Made by a program: the position numbers and the translations under genes. The notes under the pieces were generated by a model. The model searched no databases and had not been told where the DNA came from. It was given only the letters and a program-made list of their open reading frames with translations. 64,000 nt of DNA. Origin: Hyphomicrobiales bacterium (GTDB lineage Bacteria; Pseudomonadota; Alphaproteobacteria; Rhizobiales; Rhizobiaceae). The DNA is taken from the NCBI GenBank assembly GCA_900472575.1, contig UCIV01000004.1, positions 1-64,000 of the forward strand, written 5' to 3'. Position 1 is the first letter of the stretch; each line of letters begins with the position of its first letter. Positions 9,877-18,129 of this stretch are shown piece after piece.

Positions 9877-10919
9877 GCGCAGCCCGTTCACTGAAGACAC
9901 CGGACGAATTGCAGGCGGCCGAGCTTGTCGCGCTCGAGCAGATCGATGCGATCCGCTCTGTTGCAGAACATTATGCAATCGCGATCACGCCAGCCGTGGT
10001 ATCTCTGATCGACCGCGCAGACGCTGCCGATCCGATTGCGCGGCAATTCGTGCCGGATGCGGCCGAACTGATAACGACGCCGGAGGAGCGGGAAGATCCG
10101 ATCGGCGATGCCGCGCACAGCCCGGTCAAGGGCATCGTCCACCGTTATCCCGACCGTGTGCTGCTGAAGGCCGTGCATATCTGCCCGGTCTATTGCCGTT
10201 TCTGTTTCCGCCGCGAGATGGTGGGGCCGCAGGGTGACGGCACGCTGGCGCCCGACGAACTGGCAGCTGCCCTTGCCTATATCGGCGATCATCCGGAAAT
10301 ATGGGAAGTCATCCTCACCGGCGGCGATCCGCTGGTTCTGTCTCCGCGCCGGTTGGTCGAGATCATGCGTGGGCTGGCCGCGATCGACCATGTGAAGATC
10401 GTCCGTTTTCACACGCGCGTGCCCGTGGTCGAGCCTGACCGTATCAACGAGGCGCTGATTGCGGCGCTAAAGGAAAGCGGCAAGACCGTTTATGTAGCAC
10501 TTCACGCCAACCATCCGCGCGAGATGACGATCGAAGCTCGTGCCGCCTCCGCAAGGCTTGTCGATGCCGGGTTTGCGATGGTGAGCCAGACGGTGCTCCT
10601 GAAGGGTATCAACGACGATCCGGCCGTGCTGGGCGACCTGATGAGAGCCTTTGTCGAGACGCGGATTAAACCCTATTACCTGCATCATCCCGACCTCGCC
10701 CCCGGCACCGGCCATTTCCGCATGGATATCGAGGAAGGCCAGAAGATCGTCTCGGCCCTGCGCGGCAACATTTCCGGCCTCTGCCAGCCGACCTATGTGC
10801 TAGATATTCCAGGTGGCCATGGCAAGGCGGTGATCGGCGAAAATGCTATGCGTGGTGAAGGCGGCTGTTATTCGGTAAGCGATTTCCGCGGCGGCGAGCA
10901 TCGGTATCCGCCGGAGTGA
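9873..10919 (+). CDS. epmB: EF-P lysine 2,3-aminomutase (radical SAM)
   Basis: Radical-SAM, PLP-dependent enzyme converting (S)-alpha-lysine to (R)-beta-lysine for EF-P modification. The 348-residue product has the iron-sulfur ligands CPVYCRFC (C104, C108, C111; CxxxCxxC) in its N-terminal third, then the KamA-like barrel (ILTGGDPLVLSPRRL, HTRVPVVEPDRI) and a short C-terminal tail typical of EpmB rather than full lysine 2,3-aminomutase. The start is TTG 9873, six bases after GGAGGT (9861-9866) and overlapping the epmA stop as TTGA, which indicates translational coupling. No epmC hydroxylase gene is nearby. Confidence 0.92.
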   Translation: MSAARSLKTPDELQAAELVALEQIDAIRSVAEHYAIAITPAVVSLIDRADAADPIARQFVPDAAELITTPEEREDPIGDAAHSPVKGIVHRYPDRVLLKAVHICPVYCRFCFRREMVGPQGDGTLAPDELAAALAYIGDHPEIWEVILTGGDPLVLSPRRLVEIMRGLAAIDHVKIVRFHTRVPVVEPDRINEALIAALKESGKTVYVALHANHPREMTIEARAASARLVDAGFAMVSQTVLLKGINDDPAVLGDLMRAFVETRIKPYYLHHPDLAPGTGHFRMDIEEGQKIVSALRGNISGLCQPTYVLDIPGGHGKAVIGENAMRGEGGCYSVSDFRGGEHRYPPE

Positions 10920-11099
10920 GAGAGGCTCAGATACGCCTCCACCGTAATTGCGCCTGCAGCCTCGTCCGTTTGCGGGCAAACGATAGCAACAGCTAAATGA
11001 GACACAAGCCCTCAGGAGGCTAGAGCACCTCGCGATCCCTCAGATCAGCTTGCCAAACCTTAGCTGCCGCATGTCTTATTCCGAAACGGGAAATCGCTT

Positions 11100-11118
11100 T
11101 CTCTCCCCTTGTGGGAGA
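11100..11118. repeat. Short hairpin, possible fragment of a rhizobial palindromic repeat
   Basis: The sequence ctctccccttgtgggagag forms a short stem-loop downstream of the GH5 gene. Its wording resembles the half-hairpins of the larger repeat found inside cobN and of the one at 49840-49946. No T-run follows on the minus strand, so a terminator role is unconvincing. The rest of the 225-base gap (10920-11144) holds nothing I recognise. Confidence 0.3.
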
Positions 11119-11144
11119 GGTTACAAAACTTCACCGTCCGACCC

Positions 11145-12188
11145 TCACCCGCCACAGGTCTTTCGATCGGCAAAATAGGTTTGCAGCGTCTGCATCTGCG
11201 GGCGGTCGCCGGTGTCGGTCGGCTGGATGTTGAGCGGTTCGGATGGTTTCCACCAGTCGCCGGCCGCCCAATAGGACCAGCCGAGCCAGACATCCGGCCG
11301 GCTTTCGACCACTGCCACCATATCCTTGAGCGACTGCTGGCAGGCCGGCATGGTCGGGACGGCGAATTCTCCGAGAAACCCGCGGCGACCCTGGGCGGCG
11401 AGCCAGTCGCCCATATCGGTGATGGCCTTCACGGCATCGGCCGCACGGCTGCATTCATCGTTCTTGCCGGAAAAGTCGACATCCAGATATTGGTGAACTT
11501 CGAAGGCATAGTTATTGGCAGGATCGGTCATGCCCGTCATCACGCTTGCATTCGGCGTGCCGTAATCGCCACCTGACCAGCTATGAGCACCGGTCCATGC
11601 GGTGCCAGGCACGAGAATCAGGTTATCGGCACCGGTCTGCCGGATAGCGGATATCGCGCTGTTGGCGGCCGAAAGCCAATCCTCTGCGGATATGCCGTAA
11701 GGCTCGTTCATCAAGCCGAACAGGATGCCGTCCTGGCTTGCAAATGTCGCGGCCAGCCGTCGCCAGAAATCCGCAAACGCGCTTTGCGGCACCCCGTCCG
11801 AGCCGATCAGCTGGTCTTCATAGCGTCCATAGTTATGCGGATCGAGAACCACCTGCATGCCGGCAGACCGGATGGCCTTCACAGTCGCACGCAGCCGCTT
11901 CAATTCGGCGGTGTTGAATTTGTCGTAGAGCTTGGGCTGCAGGCGTTCCCAGAGAAAGGGCAATCGAACGCCGGTAAAGCCTTTGTTCTTGAAATAGGCG
12001 ATCGTCTTGTCGGAAGGATAGATGTAGCCCGTGCCGTATTCCTGACCGAGACTGCCGAATTCGGCGCCTGCGAGATTGATGCCTCTCATGCACTCAGCCG
12101 ATTGTGCCGAGCCGGCCGCGACAGCGACACAGGAAAGGGCAACCGCAAGCCGCCGCGCAAAAGCTCTGTATCCTACGCGTCTGTTCAC
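11145..12188 (-). CDS. Secreted glycoside hydrolase family 5 (endoglucanase-like)
   Basis: A 347-residue protein with a Sec signal peptide (hydrophobic residues ~12-25, cleavage near SAQSAEC) and a single (beta/alpha)8 GH5 domain. The two catalytic glutamates are recognisable: the acid/base E162 in FGLMNEPYG and the nucleophile E274 in FLGEFAVP. The conserved MRGINLAGAEFG, GVRLPFLWERLQP and LDPHNYGRY blocks support GH5. The likely substrate is a beta-1,4-glucan of plant or self origin, but GH5 specificities vary and no carbohydrate-binding module is attached. It stands alone between epmB and purU. Confidence 0.88.
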   Translation of the reverse strand: MNRRVGYRAFARRLAVALSCVAVAAGSAQSAECMRGINLAGAEFGSLGQEYGTGYIYPSDKTIAYFKNKGFTGVRLPFLWERLQPKLYDKFNTAELKRLRATVKAIRSAGMQVVLDPHNYGRYEDQLIGSDGVPQSAFADFWRRLAATFASQDGILFGLMNEPYGISAEDWLSAANSAISAIRQTGADNLILVPGTAWTGAHSWSGGDYGTPNASVMTGMTDPANNYAFEVHQYLDVDFSGKNDECSRAADAVKAITDMGDWLAAQGRRGFLGEFAVPTMPACQQSLKDMVAVVESRPDVWLGWSYWAAGDWWKPSEPLNIQPTDTGDRPQMQTLQTYFADRKTCGG

Positions 12189-12468
12189 ACTTCATCTCCG
12201 GTATCGCGCGGTACCCTCGCACCTGCACATTATGAAATCGCTAATAAGGCAGGCTCGAGCATTCACATCGTTTGACGGCGGTCCTGCGCCCGCGAAAGGC
12301 GCAATAGGAACGGAATTTTGCACCGCCGCGCCTAATGTGACGCGATGAAGGACGATGGCAAGCGTCACAGGCGCAAGAAAAACGGCACCCGGACAACCCG
12401 CGCAGTTTCCATCGGCTGTCATCACGTATAGGGCATTTGCTGAAAGCGCAGTGCAGGGGAGACGACGA

Positions 12469-13353
12469 ATGAAAAACTATGTCCTGACGGTATCGTGCCG
12501 ATCCACACGCGGCATCGTTGCCGCGATATCCGGTTTCCTTGCCGAAAAGGGCTGCAACATCATCGATAGTTCGCAGTTCGACGATCTCGACACCGGCAAA
12601 TTCTTCATGCGCGTGAGCTTCATTTCCGAACAGGGCGCCGAGCGCGACGCGCTGCTTTCCAGCTTCGCCCCTGTCGCCGAGAAATTCGGCATGGACTGGG
12701 ACGTCTTCGATCAGGCAGACCGGATGAAGGTGCTGCTGATGGTATCCCGTTTCGGCCATTGCCTGAATGATCTCCTCTACCGCTGGAAGATCGGCGCGCT
12801 TCCGATCGATATCGTCGGCGTCGTTTCCAACCATTTCGACTACCAGAAACTGGTGGTGAACAACGACATTCCCTTCCACCACATCAAGGTGACGAAGGAC
12901 AACAAGCCGCAGGCCGAAGCGCAACTGATGGAAGTCGTCGAGACGAGCGGCACCGAACTTGTCGTGCTGGCGCGTTACATGCAGGTTCTTTCCGACCAGC
13001 TCTGCAGCAAAATGTCCGGCAGGATCATCAACATCCACCACTCTTTCCTGCCGAGCTTCAAGGGCGCCAACCCTTATAAACAGGCCTATCAGCGCGGTGT
13101 AAAGCTGATCGGTGCCACGGCGCATTACGTCACCGCCGACCTCGACGAAGGCCCGATCATCGAGCAGGACACGGTGCGCGTTACTCACGCACAGTCGCCG
13201 GATGACTATGTTTCGCTTGGCCGCGACGTCGAGAGCCAGGTGTTGGCTCGCGCCATCCACGCGCATATCCACCACCGGACTTTCATCAACGGAAACCGCA
13301 CCGTCGTCTTCCCGCCAAGCCCGGGTTCCTACGCATCCGAACGCATGGGATAA
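12469..13353 (+). CDS. purU: Formyltetrahydrofolate deformylase
   Basis: Hydrolyses 10-formyl-THF to THF and formate, balancing the one-carbon pool and supplying formate. The 294-residue product has an N-terminal ACT domain (YVLTVSCRSTRGIVAAISG, residues ~4-80) and a C-terminal formyltransferase fold with the hallmark NIHHSFLPSFKGANPY and AHYVTADLDEGPII. ATG 12469 follows AGGGGAGA at 12454-12461; the frame is open to 12355 but those extra residues lie outside the family. It is followed after 85 bases by the fusion gene at 13439. Confidence 0.94.
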   Translation: MKNYVLTVSCRSTRGIVAAISGFLAEKGCNIIDSSQFDDLDTGKFFMRVSFISEQGAERDALLSSFAPVAEKFGMDWDVFDQADRMKVLLMVSRFGHCLNDLLYRWKIGALPIDIVGVVSNHFDYQKLVVNNDIPFHHIKVTKDNKPQAEAQLMEVVETSGTELVVLARYMQVLSDQLCSKMSGRIINIHHSFLPSFKGANPYKQAYQRGVKLIGATAHYVTADLDEGPIIEQDTVRVTHAQSPDDYVSLGRDVESQVLARAIHAHIHHRTFINGNRTVVFPPSPGSYASERMG

Positions 13354-13438
13354 ATCGCACAAGCAAAGGCTGAAAGTCCCTATGGACGCAGCGTTTACCT
13401 GCGCTATCCTCACGTCAAGGTTTTACCGGAGAGTGAGA

Positions 13439-16117
13439 ATGCCAGGCGACGAAGCGTCCGAAGTACTCGATACCCCCGCCATTGACGACGACCGTGCCGA
13501 TGACGTGTCCCTGGATACGATCGAGGCGCTGTTGCGCGACCATTGGGGCCTCTCCGGTCAGATCTTTCCGGTAGAGGAAAAATACGGGCTCGGATATCTC
13601 GTTGATAACGGCAACCTGCGTTATTTCCTCGAGATAAGGGATTTGGCGGACGAGCAGGCTTTGCGCGTCGAACACGAGGTGATGCGCCATATCACTCGCA
13701 GTCCGGATGGGCCGCAGGTGCCTGAACCGGTCGCCACCAAGGCCGGGGCGGAAGTGCTGACGGCCGAGATCGGCGGCATGACCCGTGTCTTACGCTTGCT
13801 GACGGCTCTTGATGGCGATCCGCCGCCAGAAGATCGCGATGTGACCGAGGAAACCGCAGCCGAGCTCGGCGCATTGCTGGCAAGCCTGGTGAAAAGCCTC
13901 GAGGATTTCGATCCGCTGATCTGGAACGGCAAGCATGAGGACGACTTGCGCAAGGCAGGCCCGCGCACTGTCTCGCTTCTTTCCAAGGTAGCCGACCAGG
14001 AGGCGCGCGACATGATTGCCCGCGCCATGGTGTCCGCGCTGCGCCGCATTCATCCGCTGGCGGCGGAATTTCGCATCGGTCTGGTGATCCCGGATCTTGG
14101 CCCCGGCGATCTCACCGGCGAGACGGACGACGTCGACTGGCATCCAACAGGAATTACCAATCTTGGTGGCCTCTCACGAAGCTGGTACGTCTCGGCGTTG
14201 GCCAAGACCTGTGCCCGCATCCTCGCCAGCCAAGGGGGAGAACCGGCATCGATCCTGCCGGCCGTGACCGGTTATCATGCGATCGATCCGCTGAATGCAG
14301 CCGAACTGGAAGCGCTCTGGCCACTCGTTATCGCCGATATCGCGTTTTCGGCAGCACTTGCTGAAAACACCCACGCCGAGGCCCCGGATGACGAGTCGGC
14401 CGCCGAGGAAGCCAGGGGACGTCGCCAAATCCTCGCCAATGCTTCGACGGTTCCCGCCGAATATATGCATGCCTGCATCCTGGAGGCCTGCAGGATCGAA
14501 CCAGAACCTCTCGATCTGAACCTGCTTATGCCGGAACTGGAAGCGGAGAAGATAAGGCTCGTTGACCTGAGCTCGAAAAGCCCGCTGTTTCAGGGTGGTA
14601 ACTGGACTGATCCCGATTGCGACTGGCGGCTTCTGGCCCGCACTGCCTGGGAGACGGGCATGGGCAGTACCCGTTACGGCGAATATCGACTGTCGAGAAG
14701 CAAGCCTGACGCGGCCGCGACCGAACCGCGGAATGTTGCCCTGCATGTCGACATCTGCCTGCCAACGGGAACGGCACTCATCGCCCCGTTCAAGGGCATT
14801 GTGGTGCAGGTGTCTCCGCAACTGTCGCTTCGCGGCGAAAGCGTGACGCTGCTTGTCGAAGGCATGGAAACTGCCTTGACCGAAGGAACCGAAATTGACC
14901 CGGGAGATCAGCTCGGCACGGTGGCGGGTGCTTCCGGGGCAGTCGGCGGGCTGCGCCTGAGGCTTTCGCGGGATCACGAAAACCATCCACCCTTGTTCTG
15001 CCGGCCGTCCGAGGTCGCAGTGTGGCGGCGTCTCGCCCCATCGCCTTCGGCGCTTCTCGGGATCGATTGCGATGCACCGGCAGCAATATCCGGCCGGGAG
15101 GTGCGGGCATGGCATGAATTCATCTATGATGAGATCGGCCACACCGTTCTCGATTTCAGCGGCAAGGCACCTCTGATCGGCCACGGGCATCCATCGATCG
15201 CCGCTGCCAGCTATCAGCAGCATCTGCGCCTTACCGCATCCTTCGACGGAAGCGCCGAGGCGGAAGCGCTGAGGCAGGCGCTGGTGGATATTGCGCCGCC
15301 AGGCTTTACGGATGTCGTGCTGTTTCAGGACCGGCATGCAGCGATGGAAGCGATCACTGAGCTTGCCCGAACAAGGGAGACGACGGAGGAAAGGGCCGCG
15401 GTCGCGGCCTATCAGGAGAACAGCGCAGAGGACGAAATCGACGGATCATCGGAAGACGAGACGGAGGTTTCCTATGCCGTGGCAAGCGAGCAAGCAGAAC
15501 GGGAAGAGTATGCCACGCCTCTGATCATCGAACCGCTCCTTGGCCTTATCCATGCAGCAGAGCAGATAACATCAGCGCGGGAAAACGGCCGGCTGATCCT
15601 TGTCGATGAAACGCGCACCGGCTACGGCCGTCTGGGCGAAAACCTCTGGAACACCGAGAGCGACGACATCAGACCTGACCTTCTGCTGGCCGACAGCTGC
15701 GATGGGGGCAGGCTGTCCGTGGTTTTCTGCAATGAGGAATTTTCCGAAGCGCTTGCGCCATTCGCAGATCCGGTCTCTCCGGTCGATGCCGCCACCGCAT
15801 TGGCGGCGCTGACAGTGTTGCGTGAGGAGAACCTGGCGGCAAATGCGTCGGCCATGGGCCAGCTTCTGGAAAAGGGCCTGCGACAACTTGCCGAAGAAAG
15901 TGATCGCGTCGAAGCGGTCAAGGGCCGCGGATTATGGTGGGCGATACAACCCGTGAGCGAAGACATCGAAATCTGGGATGCTCTCGACGGACATCTCCTG
16001 CACGAGCTCGACCATTCCGGCAGGCTGATCCTCGCACCTCCGCTGTGCGTCAGCGAGGCCAACATCAACCTGTGCCTCGATCATCTTCGCAATGTCCTGC
16101 GCCTTCCGCCGAAATAG
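13439..16117 (+). CDS. Fusion of kinase-like, M23-like and class III aminotransferase-like domains, probably catalytically degenerate
   Basis: An 892-residue protein with an APH/choline-kinase-like region (about residues 22-300), an M23-peptidase-like beta domain (about 425-515) and a shortened class III aminotransferase-like region (about 555-892). Related fusions with intact modules exist in proteobacteria. By eye, each module lacks catalytic residues. The kinase Lys is Glu65 (YFLEI) and the catalytic HxD is replaced by VIPDL near 216-220. The M23 HxH strand reads LRLRL (505-509). The PLP-binding Lys position falls at Ser753 (ADSCDGG), although the PLP Asp survives in LVDETRTGYGRLG. An acidic insert (650-690) replaces about 100 residues of the aminotransferase. 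GAGAGTGAGA precedes ATG 13439; the open frame upstream overlaps purU and is not coding. Confidence 0.8.
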   Translation: MPGDEASEVLDTPAIDDDRADDVSLDTIEALLRDHWGLSGQIFPVEEKYGLGYLVDNGNLRYFLEIRDLADEQALRVEHEVMRHITRSPDGPQVPEPVATKAGAEVLTAEIGGMTRVLRLLTALDGDPPPEDRDVTEETAAELGALLASLVKSLEDFDPLIWNGKHEDDLRKAGPRTVSLLSKVADQEARDMIARAMVSALRRIHPLAAEFRIGLVIPDLGPGDLTGETDDVDWHPTGITNLGGLSRSWYVSALAKTCARILASQGGEPASILPAVTGYHAIDPLNAAELEALWPLVIADIAFSAALAENTHAEAPDDESAAEEARGRRQILANASTVPAEYMHACILEACRIEPEPLDLNLLMPELEAEKIRLVDLSSKSPLFQGGNWTDPDCDWRLLARTAWETGMGSTRYGEYRLSRSKPDAAATEPRNVALHVDICLPTGTALIAPFKGIVVQVSPQLSLRGESVTLLVEGMETALTEGTEIDPGDQLGTVAGASGAVGGLRLRLSRDHENHPPLFCRPSEVAVWRRLAPSPSALLGIDCDAPAAISGREVRAWHEFIYDEIGHTVLDFSGKAPLIGHGHPSIAAASYQQHLRLTASFDGSAEAEALRQALVDIAPPGFTDVVLFQDRHAAMEAITELARTRETTEERAAVAAYQENSAEDEIDGSSEDETEVSYAVASEQAEREEYATPLIIEPLLGLIHAAEQITSARENGRLILVDETRTGYGRLGENLWNTESDDIRPDLLLADSCDGGRLSVVFCNEEFSEALAPFADPVSPVDAATALAALTVLREENLAANASAMGQLLEKGLRQLAEESDRVEAVKGRGLWWAIQPVSEDIEIWDALDGHLLHELDHSGRLILAPPLCVSEANINLCLDHLRNVLRLPPK

Positions 16118-16354
16118 AATTTAACTTGGGCCTGCCCTTGTCTGGACGTCATCGATACCTACCTTATGCTCGCTGGAGCACCCGGCGGCATTGCGAACGT
16201 AATTTCACAATATCGCCTTTCTCCTGTCATCATGCAGAAAAATATTCTGTTTAAATTGGATTTCGTTGATCATCCGGCGCGTTTCAGCTAGGGTGATTGG
16301 TGGTCAGAAAATCGATTCTGACGTTATCGCGCAACCGTTGAGAAGGAGAGTGAC
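16118..16354. other. Intergenic region before two small ORFs
   Basis: About 240 bases, AT-richer than the flanks around 16190-16270, with no gene, strong hairpin or repeat that I can identify. It presumably carries the promoter for the small genes at 16355 and 16526. Confidence 0.3.
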
Positions 16355-16447
16355 ATGTCTGAGACTACACGCGTCATCGCCTTCGATCGGCTCGCGCTCG
16401 ATGTGAATAGCACGGATCGCTGCTCCCTTCCGTGCTGTCGAATGTAA
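16355..16447 (+). CDS. Candidate 30-residue small protein or leader peptide
   Basis: ATG 16355 follows AGAAGGAGAG (16341-16350) at ideal spacing and opens a 30-codon ORF beginning MSETTRVIAFDRLALD and ending with a Cys-rich tail (CSLPCCRM). It lies 78 bases upstream of the 65-residue gene, in the same frame but separated by stops. The SD is as strong as any in the window. I do not recognise the peptide; it may be a leader for the next gene or a chance ORF. Confidence 0.3.
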   Translation: MSETTRVIAFDRLALDVNSTDRCSLPCCRM

Positions 16448-16525
16448 CGCTTCCGGTTCAATTCGTTCCTGAAATTATCATTCGTTTTGCGCTGCATGCT
16501 CTGCAGCCAATACGGGAGTCTACCC

Positions 16526-16723
16526 ATGCAGAAGCAAGTCATCAAATTCGCCGGCGAGCCCGTCGGCATCGTAATCCCGGATGAAGACCGTTTGAAATTC
16601 ATCGCGGTGAAGTTCCACGTCATCGACCTCGACGAACAGCGTTTCGATTCGGCCGACGACGTGCGCCTGGCGATCAGCAAACTGGTCGCATCGAGAAATT
16701 CGGCGCCGGTCGCACACGTATAA
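16526..16723 (+). CDS. Small conserved-type hypothetical protein, 65 residues
   Basis: ATG 16526 follows GGGAG at 16514-16518; the product begins MQKQVIKFAGEPVGIVIPDE and ends ASRNSAPVAHV. It is acidic in the middle, soluble, and has no membrane segment or Cys. The pattern (beta strand, GxxVGIVIPDEDRLKFIAVKFHV, helix) looks like a folded small domain, and codon usage matches its neighbours. I recognise no function. A strong terminator follows at 16748-16772. Confidence 0.65.
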   Translation: MQKQVIKFAGEPVGIVIPDEDRLKFIAVKFHVIDLDEQRFDSADDVRLAISKLVASRNSAPVAHV

Positions 16724-16747
16724 ACCGTGCCCGGTCCTCAGATGCAG

Positions 16748-16772
16748 AAAAGCCGCCCTCGAGGCGGCTTTT
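16748..16772. terminator. Bidirectional intrinsic terminator
   Basis: Perfect 10-bp stem aaaagccgcc/ggcggctttt with loop ctcga, followed by further T's. It separates the 65-residue gene from the convergent AsnC-type gene and can serve both. Confidence 0.85.
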
Positions 16773-16801
16773 GTTTTGGCGGTCTATCGATGAATTCCGG
16801 C

Positions 16802-17038
16802 TCAGAAAGCCGTAAAGGTGATTGTCGTCAGCGACCGCTCGATGCCCGGTATGCAGGCGATCTTTTCGTTGACGAAACGGCCGATCTCGGCCTCGTCGCT
16901 GATATAGACTTTCAAGAGCAGATCCCACTCGCCGCTGGTGGAATAAAGCTCGGAGACGAGTTCCGTCTTGTAAATGGCGTCGGCAACCTCATAGGTCTTG
17001 CCGGGCTTGCAACGGAGCTGCACGAAGATTGGTTTCAT
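16802..17038 (-). CDS. Stand-alone AsnC/Lrp effector-binding (RAM) domain protein
   Basis: A 78-residue protein consisting only of the alpha/beta RAM domain of Lrp/AsnC regulators (PIFVQLRCKPGKTYEVADAI ... SGEWDLLLKVY ... FVNEKIACIPGIERSLTTITF), without the helix-turn-helix. Such stand-alone modules form ring-like oligomers that bind amino acids and can modulate full-length Lrp proteins. It lies between a terminator and a LysR gene, close to a lysine/pipecolate-type catabolic operon, which suggests an amino-acid ligand, but that is inference. Confidence 0.85.
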   Translation of the reverse strand: MKPIFVQLRCKPGKTYEVADAIYKTELVSELYSTSGEWDLLLKVYISDEAEIGRFVNEKIACIPGIERSLTTITFTAF

Positions 17039-17104
17039 GGGATCGCTTAGCCTTTATGGACTGACTGATGAAGCGGCTATCGACGCCGCGAAAATGCTGA
17101 CCGA

Positions 17105-18028
17105 CTATTGGCCGATGCTTGCCGCCGGTGCAAGCATATCAGAGCGGATCTCCCGAGCGATCCAGTCACGAAAAGCGGCGAGCGGCGGATAGCTCGCCCG
17201 ATCCGGCATATAGGCAAGATAATATCGCCCTGTTGGCATCGGCTCCCCATCGGCGGCAAGAACCAGCTGCCCTTCCTGCAGCTCCCGCTCGATCAGGAAA
17301 CGCGGTAAAAGCGCCGCCCCCAGCCCCGATCGTGCTGCCTCAACCATGGTGGTGAACTGGTCGAACAGCATGCCATGCACCGTATCGAACGGGACACTGT
17401 TTCGACCCAGCCACAGCTCCCAGGCATCCGGCCGCGTGCTTAGATGCAAAAGCGGTGCATGAAGCAGGTCTGCAGGCTCTGCCAACAGATATCGTTTTTT
17501 GAACTCGGGACTGCAGGCCGGCACCGTCTGTTCGTCCATCAGGAAACTCAGTGCTGCGCCGGGCCAGCGCGCCTGCCCGAAATGGATCGCGGCATCGAGC
17601 GTGTCGAAGCGGAAATCGAACGGTTCCAGCCGAGTGATCAGGTTGACCACCATGCCGGGATGCTGATCGAGAAATTTCCCGATCCGCGGCGTCAGCCAGC
17701 GCGTGCCGAAAAACGGCAGGATGGCCAGGTTGAGCGTGCCGCCAGCCGGATTGGCCCTCAGATTGAGCGAGGCGTTAGAAATACGCCTGAGTGCTTCGCG
17801 AACTTCGCGCGCATAGGCATCTCCGGCAAGCGTCAGCCGGATCGTCTGCCTTTCACGCAGGAAAAGCGCGACGCCGAGCTGCTTTTCGAGCGCCGAGATC
17901 TGCCGGCTGACGGCGCTTTGCGTGAGGCCGAGTTCGTTGGCGGCGGCGGTGACGCTGCCGGTACGGGCGGCGGCTTCGAAGGCGGAAAGAAGCGAAAAGG
18001 ACGGAAGGAAGCGTCTGGGCGGCAGCAT
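17105..18028 (-). CDS. LysR-family transcriptional regulator (GcvA-like)
   Basis: A 307-residue protein with an N-terminal winged helix (SLLSAFEAAARTGSVTAAAN and LTQSAVSRQISALEKQLG, residues ~10-60) and a C-terminal periplasmic-binding-type effector domain (FFGTRWLTPRIGKF ... GLGAALLPRFLIERE). It is divergent from the FAD oxidoreductase gene across a 101-base gap with two inverted repeats, so it probably controls the amaA-amaB-like operon. ATG 18028 is preceded (reading leftward) by GGAGGA, which overlaps one of the inverted repeats and suggests autoregulation. Confidence 0.9.
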   Translation of the reverse strand: MLPPRRFLPSFSLLSAFEAAARTGSVTAAANELGLTQSAVSRQISALEKQLGVALFLRERQTIRLTLAGDAYAREVREALRRISNASLNLRANPAGGTLNLAILPFFGTRWLTPRIGKFLDQHPGMVVNLITRLEPFDFRFDTLDAAIHFGQARWPGAALSFLMDEQTVPACSPEFKKRYLLAEPADLLHAPLLHLSTRPDAWELWLGRNSVPFDTVHGMLFDQFTTMVEAARSGLGAALLPRFLIERELQEGQLVLAADGEPMPTGRYYLAYMPDRASYPPLAAFRDWIAREIRSDMLAPAASIGQ

Positions 18029-18029
18029 G

Positions 18030-18073
18030 TCATTCCTCCAGTGAATGACCTGATGAATTTATGTCGATATTCA
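18030..18073. promoter_or_regulatory. Candidate LysR operators between regulator and amaA-like gene
   Basis: Two inverted repeats share the half-site TGAAT/ATTCA: TCATTC-N7-GAATGA at 18030-18048 and TGAAT-N10-ATTCA at 18054-18073. The first covers the Shine-Dalgarno of the LysR gene (minus strand), as expected for an autoregulatory site. The second lies toward the oxidoreductase promoter. Both lie within the short divergent region, which is where LysR activators bind. Confidence 0.45.
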
Positions 18074-18129
18074 CCGCGAAATCGCCTCTGTAAAGTCGTG
18101 CAAAACAAATAAAATTTGGGAACTTCTTG

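Noticed and set aside
13112..13438. Upstream extension of the 892-residue fusion protein
   Set aside because: It overlaps the last third of purU, has Ser/Arg-rich out-of-frame composition, and a good Shine-Dalgarno supports ATG 13439.
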